A DNA stretch of 7,788 bases from Methylomonas sp. (GTDB lineage: Bacteria > Pseudomonadota > Gammaproteobacteria > Methylococcales > Methylomonadaceae): NCBI GenBank assembly GCA_026990815.1, contig JALXCS010000076.1, positions 1-7,788 on the forward strand. The letters run 5' to 3'. The translations under genes were made by a program, and so were the position numbers. Below the pieces are notes generated by a model. It had not been told where the DNA came from, did not search any database, and worked only from the letters and a program-made list of their open reading frames with translations. Shown piece by piece: positions 1-7,300 of this stretch (its first letter is position 1; each line of letters starts with the position of its first letter).

Positions 1-1
1 C

Positions 2-661
2 AGTAACATCGACTACACCCTGGGGGCAAATTTGGAGCAACTGGTTTTAACGGGTGATGCGGATTTAAACGCTGCCGGGAACAGTGCTGCCAACTTACTG
101 TCTGGCAACAGTGGCAATAATCATCTGACCGGCGATGCCGGCGATGACCGGTTGTATGGCCGGGATGGTGATGATCAACTGTTTGGCGGTATTGGAAATG
201 ATTATTTGAATGGAAGTAATGGTAACGATTTGCTGGTAGGGAATGTTGGTGACGATACTCTCATTGGAGGACAAGGGGCCGATACCTATATGTTTAATCA
301 AAATACGGGTCGGGATGTCATCACTGATTTTGGTTTAGCTGAAAGTACGGTACAAGATAAATTGATATTTGGCGAAGGAGTCAATAAGACTGACTTGTGG
401 TTCAGTCGACAAAGTAATCATTTAATCATTGACCGTATTGGCTCCGATGATCAAGTCAGAATCACTAACTGGTTTTCGGACCCAAGTTATCAAATTGAAC
501 AAATCAGTGTACAAAATGCGGTCTTACAAAATAACCAGGTCGTCAATCTGGTAAATGCCATGGCGTCCTTCAATGTTCCTGTTGGATCAGGGGCTATTGT
601 GCCTCAGGATGTTCAGGAACAACTTGCGCCGGTATTGGCAGCGAGCTGGACGACAACCTAG
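2..661 (+). CDS. RTX-type T1SS-secreted protein, C-terminal part (5' end outside window)
   Basis: This is the tail of a calcium-binding RTX protein exported by type I secretion. The frame is open from base 2 and stops at TAG 659-661; the true start lies left of the window, and the TTG at 32 is only an internal leucine. The visible order is a short beta segment with a YTLGANLEQLVLTG motif typical of large RTX proteins, seven consecutive GGxGxDxLx-type nonapeptides (bases 104-292), a segment resembling the haemolysin-type calcium-binding-related domain (about 356-475, DKLIFGEGV through DDQVRITNWF), and a C-terminal stretch of about 60 residues with no cysteine. In this family such a tail carries the uncleaved secretion signal. 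The exporter and fusion-protein genes follow on the same strand, so this is presumably their cargo. Whether the missing part is a toxin, protease, lipase, adhesin or S-layer protein cannot be told from here. Confidence 0.93.
   Translation, partial: SNIDYTLGANLEQLVLTGDADLNAAGNSAANLLSGNSGNNHLTGDAGDDRLYGRDGDDQLFGGIGNDYLNGSNGNDLLVGNVGDDTLIGGQGADTYMFNQNTGRDVITDFGLAESTVQDKLIFGEGVNKTDLWFSRQSNHLIIDRIGSDDQVRITNWFSDPSYQIEQISVQNAVLQNNQVVNLVNAMASFNVPVGSGAIVPQDVQEQLAPVLAASWTTT
104..292 (+). repeat. RTX nonapeptide repeat array (7 units of 27 bases)
   Basis: Seven in-frame nine-residue units follow each other without interruption: GNSGNNHLT, GDAGDDRLY, GRDGDDQLF, GGIGNDYLN, GSNGNDLLV, GNVGDDTLI and GGQGADTYM. 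They fit the GGxGxDxUx consensus, which folds as a parallel beta-roll that binds calcium in the GGxGxD turns. Folding is normally held off in the low-calcium cytosol and completed outside the cell. The first unit (GNSGNN) lacks the acidic residue and the last grades into the cap, so about five or six units look competent to bind calcium. The units differ a lot at the DNA level, so the array does not look prone to recombination. Confidence 0.93.
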
Positions 662-698
662 AAGGACTTAGAGTGGATGGGTATTGAGAATTTTTGCT

Positions 699-720
699 CG
701 GGTCTTTGTTAAAAGATCCG
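699..720 (+). promoter_or_regulatory. Intergenic hairpin between RTX cargo and ABC exporter genes
   Basis: The arms CGGGTCTTT (699-707) and AAAGATCCG (712-720) pair over nine positions with one G-U wobble and close a GTTA tetraloop. No T-tract follows (the next bases are CAAACCCTACAAC), so it is not a textbook intrinsic terminator. It lies between the cargo stop at 661 and the preferred exporter start at 745. In the E. coli hly operon, transcription is attenuated between hlyA and hlyB so that cargo outnumbers transporter. A similar role, or protection of the cargo mRNA 3' end, is an inference here. Confidence 0.45.
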
Positions 721-733
721 CAAACCCTACAAC

Positions 734-738
734 AAGGA
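734..738 (+). promoter_or_regulatory. Ribosome binding site deciding the exporter start
   Basis: AAGGA lies six bases upstream of the in-frame TTG at 745. It is the only good Shine-Dalgarno match near the possible exporter starts. The other in-frame TTG, at 694, has only GAGAA ending three bases upstream, which is too close. Confidence 0.6.
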
Positions 739-744
739 AAAATC

Positions 745-2874
745 TTGACAGACAGCAGAAGTAATGATTCCGGGCTGAACGGATTGATTCTGATTGCCCG
801 ATATTTTGGTTTACCCGCCAGCCCTGATTATTTAACGCATCAATTTGGACAGCCGGGAAAGAAATTTTCCTCAGGTGATATTATTCGTGCCGGGCGCGGT
901 TTGGGATTGAAAGTGCGTACAATACGCAGCAACTGGGAGCGTTTGAATAAAACCTCCATGCCGGTTTTGGCGCATAAACAGGATGGTGGTTATTGTATCC
1001 TTGCAGGGCTGAAAGAGGATCAGATATTGATTCATGATCCTTTGCAGAAAAATCCGCAAACTCTGACTCGAAAAGATTTTCTGGATAACTGGAGCGGGGA
1101 ATTAATTTTATTTGCCAAAAGGGCATCATTAACTAACCGGGGGGGGCGATTTGATATCAGTTGGTTTGTTCCTGCGCTGCTGAAGTATAAAAAATTATTT
1201 CTGGAAGTTTTGCTGGCTTCTTTTTTTCTGCAGTTGTTCGCCTTGATGACACCACTGTTTTTTCAGGTCGTCATTGACAAAGTTTTGGTGCATCATGGTT
1301 TAACGACCTTGCATGTTTTGGCGCTTGGGCTTTTAGCACTGTCTTTGTTTGAAGTTATTCTATCTGGATTAAGAAGTTATTTGTTTTCGCATACGGCAAA
1401 CCGGGTTGATGTGATGTTGGGCGCCAAGTTATTCGGGCATTTACTTAATTTACCGGTCGCCTATTTTGAAGCACGCCGGGTTGGGGATTCGGTAGCGCGG
1501 GTCAGAGAACTGGAAAGTATCCGCAATTTTTTAACGGGCTCCACACTGACTTTGGTCATTGACTTGTTTTTTACGGTGGTGTTTTTTGTGGTTTTGTACA
1601 ACTACAGTCCCTTGCTGACGGCTATTGTCGCTGGCTCTATCCCCTTTTATATCATTTTGTCGTTATGGGTAACGCCCATACTACGCAGGCGACTGGATGA
1701 AAAATTTAACCGAGGTGCGGAAAACCAGGCTTTTTTAGTCGAATCCATTACCGGCATTTCAACGCTTAAAGCCATGGCGGTTGAACCACAGATGCAACGG
1801 CAGTGGGGCGAGCAATTGGCGGGTTATGTGAGTGCCAGCTTCAAGGCTGGCAATCTTGGTAATATTGCCAATCAGGTTGCTGGTTTTATCAGCAAGGTGA
1901 CAACGGTGTTGATTTTATGGTTTGGCGCCAGCAGTGTTATTCGAGGCGATCTGAGTGTCGGGCAGTTGGTCGCCTTTAATATGATCGCCGGACGCGTGAC
2001 CAGTCCCATTCTTCACTTGGTACAATTATGGCAGGATTTCCAGCAGGCCGGCATTTCATTAAACCGTTTGGGCGATATTCTAAATAGTCCGGCAGAACCC
2101 GGTTATAACCCGGGGCGGGTCTCTTTACCGCCAATGCAGGGGGCAGTTGAATTTGAGCAAGTGAATTTCCGTTATGCGCCAGATCAACCCGAAGTTTTAA
2201 AAAATATCTGTTTAAAAGTCTCTCCGGGGGAAGTTATCGGAATTGTCGGTCATTCCGGGTCTGGTAAAAGTACGCTGACAAAACTGATTCAACGATTGTA
2301 TGTTCCGGAATCCGGAAGGGTTTTAATTGATGGAATTGATCTTGCAATGATAGAGCCGGTATGGCTTCGGCGTCAAGTGGGTGTGGTGTTGCAGGAAAAT
2401 TTTCTATTCAATCGTTCGGTGCGTGATAATATTGCCTTGAGTAATCCCGGTATCAATATGGAACAAGTGATCCAGGCAGCACAAATGGCAGGAGCACACG
2501 AATTTATTCTGGGATTACCGGAAGGTTACGATACTTTGGTCGGTGAACACGGTTGTAATTTATCAGGCGGTCAACGACAGCGTATCGCTATTGCCAGGGC
2601 ATTAATTACCCGGCCTAAAATTTTGCTTCTGGATGAAGCGACCAGTGCTCTGGATTATGAATCAGAACATCTTATCCAGAAAAATATGCGTGCTATTTGT
2701 GCCGATCGAACGGTTTTTATTGTTGCCCATCGATTGAGCGCCGTTCGTCAGTGCCATCGAATTCTGGTTATTGAGGAAGGAAAAATTGTCGAGCAAGGGA
2801 CGCATCAGCAATTATTGCAGCAACAAGGCTATTATGCGCGATTGCATGCTTATCAGGCAGGTATCAGTGCCTGA
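745..2874 (+). CDS. HlyB-type type I secretion ABC exporter (permease/ATPase with C39-like domain)
   Basis: This is the inner-membrane ATP-driven exporter of the T1SS, acting as a dimer that takes the unfolded RTX cargo from the cytosol. From TTG 745 it has 709 residues, matching E. coli HlyB (707). The order is a C39 peptidase-like domain (about 1-125), an ABC transmembrane domain (about 140-440) and a nucleotide-binding domain (about 465-700). Visible NBD motifs are Walker A GHSGSGKST (502-510, Lys508), Q-loop VVLQENFLF, signature LSGGQ (606-610), Walker B ILLLDE with Glu631, and the H-loop His662. All catalytic ATPase residues are present. The peptidase-like domain has Ser9 and Tyr83 at the positions of the C39 Cys and His, so it should be a non-cleaving substrate-docking domain. 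The frame is also open from a TTG at 694, which would add 17 residues, but that start lacks a ribosome site and would place the 699-720 hairpin in the coding region. A G8 tract at 1139-1146 lies inside the gene. Confidence 0.95.
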   Translation: MTDSRSNDSGLNGLILIARYFGLPASPDYLTHQFGQPGKKFSSGDIIRAGRGLGLKVRTIRSNWERLNKTSMPVLAHKQDGGYCILAGLKEDQILIHDPLQKNPQTLTRKDFLDNWSGELILFAKRASLTNRGGRFDISWFVPALLKYKKLFLEVLLASFFLQLFALMTPLFFQVVIDKVLVHHGLTTLHVLALGLLALSLFEVILSGLRSYLFSHTANRVDVMLGAKLFGHLLNLPVAYFEARRVGDSVARVRELESIRNFLTGSTLTLVIDLFFTVVFFVVLYNYSPLLTAIVAGSIPFYIILSLWVTPILRRRLDEKFNRGAENQAFLVESITGISTLKAMAVEPQMQRQWGEQLAGYVSASFKAGNLGNIANQVAGFISKVTTVLILWFGASSVIRGDLSVGQLVAFNMIAGRVTSPILHLVQLWQDFQQAGISLNRLGDILNSPAEPGYNPGRVSLPPMQGAVEFEQVNFRYAPDQPEVLKNICLKVSPGEVIGIVGHSGSGKSTLTKLIQRLYVPESGRVLIDGIDLAMIEPVWLRRQVGVVLQENFLFNRSVRDNIALSNPGINMEQVIQAAQMAGAHEFILGLPEGYDTLVGEHGCNLSGGQRQRIAIARALITRPKILLLDEATSALDYESEHLIQKNMRAICADRTVFIVAHRLSAVRQCHRILVIEEGKIVEQGTHQQLLQQQGYYARLHAYQAGISA
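1139..1146 (+). repeat. Poly-G tract (G8) inside the exporter gene
   Basis: Eight consecutive G bases span the end of a CGG codon and two GGG codons (Arg-Gly-Gly) in the linker between the peptidase-like and transmembrane domains. It is the longest G run I noticed in this fairly AT-rich window. Loss of one G would bring the TGA at 1181-1183 into frame, and gain of one would bring the TGA at 1152-1154 into frame. Either way only the first 130-150 residues or so would be made. Whether the tract varies in nature is unknown. Confidence 0.9.
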
Positions 2875-2987
2875 TTCTAAATTTCATATTGAAACTAAAT
2901 ATTATCAGATTCATACGATTTTGGTGAATTTATGAGCAGATTGGTTCTACTTGATGAGAACATTGCATTTTTAATGTAAATAATACG
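2875..2987 (+). other. 113-base spacer between exporter and fusion-protein genes
   Basis: This AT-rich stretch is longer than the near-zero spacing usual between hlyB and hlyD genes. It holds a small perfect hairpin TTTCA-TAT-TGAAA (2882-2894), a weak ACATT/AATGT inverted repeat (2960-2964 and 2973-2977), and a 15-codon open frame from ATG 2932 to TAA 2977-2979 preceded by GGTG. No T-tract terminator and no convincing sigma-70 promoter is visible; the best -35/-10 pairs match poorly or are wrongly spaced. The fusion-protein gene is therefore probably co-transcribed with the exporter. Confidence 0.35.
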
Positions 2988-4280
2988 ATGAAACCAAGTG
3001 AGGAACACCAATTTTTACCTGCGGTTTTAGAAATACAGGAAACCCCACCATCACCTGTCGGTCGCGGTATTATCTGGGTGATTATTATTTTTTTTATCAG
3101 TGCGTTGGTTTGGGCAATTTGGGGTAAAGTGGATATTGTTGCGGTTGCATCGGGGAAAATCGTTCCTGATGGCCATGTAAAAATCATTCAGCCGCTGGAA
3201 ATTGGCACCGTAAGTGCTATTTATGTTCATGAAGGCCAATTGGTAAAAAAAGATGAAATTTTGATTGCGCTTGATACCAGTGCAATTGATGCGAAGATCG
3301 ATCAGTTGAGCAATGAACTTGATTTTTTTGAGCATCAGCAAAAACGCTTGCATTGGTTGATTCAATATATCAATACCAATCAGGAACCAGCTGATTTCTG
3401 GGATGACTCGGTATTACAAAGTCAGTGGCAGACATACCAGGATCAACTTGATACGCTTCATTCGGAACAACAAAAAATTACAGCCGAATATGCAGCCGCC
3501 AGACATCAAATGGAGAAGTTGACGGCGATTCTACCAATTATCACTCAGCGCAGCGCCAGTGAGAAAAAACTTGTCGAAAAAAACATGTTTCCTCGTCAAC
3601 AATATCTTGAAACTGAGCAGCAGCGACTGACAGCTTATTATGATCTGGAAAGTCAAAAAAACCGGGTGACAGAACTACAACAAACCCGGTCAGAAATTAC
3701 CGCAAGAATACGTCACACACGGAGTGAATTTATTAAAAGCAATTTGGAAAAAAGTGAAGAAAACAAACGGCAAATTCATCATATTGAGCAGGAACTGGTC
3801 AAATCCCGTTTCCAGCTAAAAGCACAGCGCCTTGTCGCCCCAATTGACGGCATCGTACAACAACTGGAAGTGTATACAGTGGGTGGCATTGTTACGCCAG
3901 CTCAACAATTGATGATTATTGTACCGCAACAGGCCCAATTGGAAGTGGAAGCATATGTCGAGAACAAAGATATCGGATTTGTTCATGAGGGGCAGTTAGC
4001 CGTGATAAAGCTTGATGCCTTTCCATTTACCAAATATGGTACCTTGAAAGGTAGGGTCATAGATTTATCGGATGATGCAGTGAGCGATGAAGATCAGGGT
4101 TTGGTCTATAAAGCGCGAGTGGGTCTTAAACAGCCGTATATAATGGTTGATGGCAAACAGGTAAAGCTTGGTCCGGGTTTGGCTGCCAGTGTTGAAATTA
4201 AAACCGGGCGGCGTCGGTTAATTGAATTTTTTCTGGCGCCATTATTGAAATATAAGCATGAGAGTATTCGGGAGAGGTGA
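2988..4280 (+). CDS. HlyD-type T1SS periplasmic adaptor (membrane fusion protein)
   Basis: This adaptor should link the ABC exporter to an outer-membrane TolC-like channel during RTX export. It has 430 residues: a cytosolic start of about 27 residues with FLPAVLEIQETP as in HlyD, one membrane helix (about 28-46), the first half of the lipoyl-like domain (about 56-98), a long charged and Gln-rich coiled-coil hairpin (about 100-275), the second lipoyl half (about 281-311, APIDGIVQQLEV), then a beta-barrel domain containing VENKDIGFVHEGQ and DAFPFTKYGTLKG. It ends in ESIRER, close to the E. coli HlyD ending as I recall it (ESLRER). E. coli HlyD has 478 residues; nearly all of the difference is at the N-terminus, where about 48 cytosolic residues are missing. 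ATG 2988 is the only start after the in-frame stop at 2955-2957, yet no Shine-Dalgarno sequence precedes it. A likely terminator follows at 4344-4373. Confidence 0.95.
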   Translation: MKPSEEHQFLPAVLEIQETPPSPVGRGIIWVIIIFFISALVWAIWGKVDIVAVASGKIVPDGHVKIIQPLEIGTVSAIYVHEGQLVKKDEILIALDTSAIDAKIDQLSNELDFFEHQQKRLHWLIQYINTNQEPADFWDDSVLQSQWQTYQDQLDTLHSEQQKITAEYAAARHQMEKLTAILPIITQRSASEKKLVEKNMFPRQQYLETEQQRLTAYYDLESQKNRVTELQQTRSEITARIRHTRSEFIKSNLEKSEENKRQIHHIEQELVKSRFQLKAQRLVAPIDGIVQQLEVYTVGGIVTPAQQLMIIVPQQAQLEVEAYVENKDIGFVHEGQLAVIKLDAFPFTKYGTLKGRVIDLSDDAVSDEDQGLVYKARVGLKQPYIMVDGKQVKLGPGLAASVEIKTGRRRLIEFFLAPLLKYKHESIRER

Positions 4281-4343
4281 GTCAAAATAACCATAAAGAG
4301 GTAAATCTAAGAAATGCTGGCCGTAGGGACTCATCATTAAAGG

Positions 4344-4373
4344 GGCAATTGGTAGCTAATTCCTATTTTTTTT
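4344..4373 (+). terminator. Probable intrinsic terminator of the T1SS cassette
   Basis: On the + strand, GG (4344-4345) and AATTGG (4347-4352) can pair with CTAATTCC (4356-4363) around a TAG loop, with one bulged C and one G-T wobble. The sequence TA and then eight T (4366-4373) follow. The stem is short and AT-rich, so strength is uncertain, but the hairpin plus U-tract order and the place, 63 bases past the fusion-protein stop, fit an end-of-operon terminator. It overlaps the last codons of the opposing RND permease gene. I saw no comparable terminator for the - strand operon. Confidence 0.5.
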
Positions 4374-7300
4374 CCGAAAGCCGAAACACACATCCTCAAG
4401 AATTATACTGACCGCAGGAATCAAAACCAGACTCACCAGTGTGGCAAAAAGAATTCCGTAACCCAAGGAAACCACCATTGGAATCAGAAATTGCGCCTGG
4501 GTATCTTTTTCAAAAATTAATGGCATCAGGCCTGCAAATGTTGTCAGTGAAGTTAACATAATGGCGCGAAAGCGGTCACATCCGGCCTGGATGATGGCGG
4601 TTTTGGTCTGCCAGCCGTTGTCTCGCAGGGTATTAAACCTGTCTATTAATACCAGGCTGTCATTGACCACAACGCCAGCCAATGCCAGCATTCCTAGCAG
4701 GCTGTTAATACTCAGGTGCATGCCCATCAGCAAATGACCTAATAATGCGCCCATTAGGCCAAAGGGAATGGCCAATATCACAACTAATGGTTGAAAGTAG
4801 GATTGAAAGGGGATAGCTAGCAAAGCATAGATACAAACAAAAATGAAGATGCTGCCGAGCATCAGACTATGGAAGGATTCTCGTTGTTCTTTGGCTTCGC
4901 CCTCTTGTGAATAACGGACATCAGGATATTTTTCTAGTAATTTCTGCATGAATTTATCAATTTCCTGTTTGATGCGATTAGCATTGCCTTTTTCCTTGTT
5001 GATATCCGCCCGGACATTGATAGACCGTCTTCCGTCAACGTGCAAAATAGCAGTTGGTCCTCTGCCATATTTGATTTCCACGACATCGGAAAACGGCAAC
5101 TCAGCGCCATTTTGGGTACGGATCAACATGGATTCCAGGTTGTTAAGTGATTTGCGTTCCGATGCTGGATAACGCAACATAACTTTGACATCTTCTTTAT
5201 TTCTCTGAATACGTTGTACTTCCAGCCCATAAAATGCTTGCCGCACTTGTGCAGCAAGGTCTTGCAGACTAAGACCTAATAATTCTGCCTGCGGTTTAAT
5301 CGTTAGTTGAATTTCCTGTTTTCCTGATTCCGCATTATCGTATATGTCGTTAATGTCCTGATAAGTTGTCAATAGTTGTTTGATTTCTTCAGTAATAGCC
5401 TTCAATTGTTGCAAGTTGTCAGATTGAATCTGAATGTCAATCGGATTTAATCGGTGTCCGATTTCTGAACGAAAACTCAGTTCTTCTACGCCTGGAATAA
5501 TACCAATCATTTTTCGCCACTCGCGAGTCAGTTGGGAGACGGAAATGTAAGGTTGGCGTTTTTCAGGTGGAACCACTTCAAATCTTATCTTGCCAAGATG
5601 TGGTTGAGCGTTGCCTGCACGCGATGGATAGCCTGCAATAGAATAAACGGCTTTAATAATGCTGCTGCCGGTTTCTTCATTGATGTATTTTTTTTGTAAC
5701 TGATAAGCGGCTTCAGCAATTTGCCGGGTATATTTTTCGGTGAGAGCAAATGGGGTGCCGACTGGAAATTTCAGGGTAGCTGTGGCAACTTCACTTTCCA
5801 CTCGGGGGAAAAAGGTAAAAGCAAGGCGGCCACTGGCAACCAGGCTAAGCAGGATGATTGTTAATCCGATAAAAACAGCTAGAGTTAAATAACGCTGATT
5901 AATGACTTTTTCCAGAAATGGTTGATAGATTTCTTGAATAAATTGATTCAGAAAACCGCTGCAATGGTTCTGGATACGGCAGAGCCAAGATTTTTTTGCC
6001 TTGTCGGATAAAGGGCGAATGTTTTTTAAGTGAGCTGGCAGGATTAATTTTGTTTCTAATAGTGAAAATAATAAAGCCGGAATAACAACTAAAGCGATTG
6101 AGGCGAAGATTTTGCCACGGCTGCCTTCGATATTTAGCATGGGTAAAAATGCAACCACAGTTGTCATCACTCCAAAAGTCACCGGCACGGCAACTTCTTT
6201 AACCCCTTGGATGGTTGCCTCAACTGGATTGTCTGTCATTTCCAGGTGGGTTGCGATATTTTCTGCAGTTACAATTGCATCATCAACAATAATGCCAAGC
6301 ACCATGATGAAAGCGAACATACTGGTGACATTAATGGTGACATCCATTAGCGGCATAAGTGCAATAACACCAAAAAAACTGACCGGTATCCCTATGCAAA
6401 CCCAAAATGCGATTTTTAAACGTAAAAACAAAGTTAGCAAGATAAAAACCAGAATGCCTCCCTGGAAAGCACTGCTGAGTAATAAATTAATGCGGCCCTT
6501 AATGATTTTTGAGCGGTCCCGCCAATAACTCAGATTTACTGAAGAAGGGAGGCGGTCCCGTGCTTCCAGAATATATTTCTTGACTGTTTCTGCAATTTCA
6601 ACGGCATTTTCAACGCTGACCCGAGTCACATCAACCATTAACGCGGGTTTACCCTGGTATCGAGATGTCACCTGGCCTTCAACAAATCCATCTTTTATCT
6701 CGGCAATTTCTCCCAATGTTAGACGTATTCCATCATTACTGGTATGAATGACGATATTTGAAAACTCCTCTTGTGAATATTTCAGGCCGCGGGAACTAAG
6801 CATAATATCACCGCCCTGAGTTCTGATTTGTCCGGCAGGAATATCCACAGAACTGCGTCGAATCGCTTCTGCTATTTCATTGAAGGTCAGCTCGTAGCGG
6901 TTCAGGTTTTGTTCGGAAATTTCAATGGATATCTCATAATTCAGGGCGCCAACCAATTCAACCTGACTAATGCCGGGTTTAGAACGCAAATCATCTGCCA
7001 CTTTTTCTGCGGCGCGCCTTAATTGACGTTGTTCAAGATCGCCGGAAACTACCACGCTGATGACATCAATATTACGCTGGTTCAGAGTAATGACTGGAGG
7101 TCGCATTTCTTCCGGAAACGTTTCTATGCTGTCAATGCGGTTTTTGATATCTTCCATGATTTCTCTTTCACTGAAACCGTGGGCTATTTCAACCTCGATA
7201 TTGCAAGTGCCTTCCAGTGCTGTCGCCAGAATCTGTTTTATTCCGATCAGATCAGAGATCGCCTGTTCTATGCGAGCCACCACATTCTGTTCCATTTCAA

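Noticed and set aside
95..301. 68-codon antisense frame across the RTX repeats
   Set aside because: The repetitive Gly/Asp codons of the RTX array leave the opposite strand free of stops. The Ile-rich repetitive product is a shadow of the array.
694..744. 17-residue N-terminal extension of the ABC exporter from TTG 694
   Set aside because: It has no ribosome binding site at a workable distance and would span the 699-720 hairpin. Starting at 745 gives HlyB-like length and residue numbering.
2889..2919. Possible promoter for the HlyD-like gene (TTGAAA at 2889-2894 with TACGAT at 2914-2919)
   Set aside because: The spacing is 19 bases and the -10 match is only four of six. In an AT-rich spacer this is expected by chance.
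3088..3095. T8 run in the HlyD-like gene, and other A7 or T7-8 runs (3245, 5688)
   Set aside because: Such runs are common in AT-rich coding sequence encoding Phe, Ile or Lys. They stand out much less than the G8 tract.
6112..6528. 138-codon + strand frame, and similar ones at 4948, 6828, 7023 and 7060
   Set aside because: They lie wholly inside the clearly coding RND permease on the opposite strand, show no recognisable domain, and look like shadows of its codon pattern.
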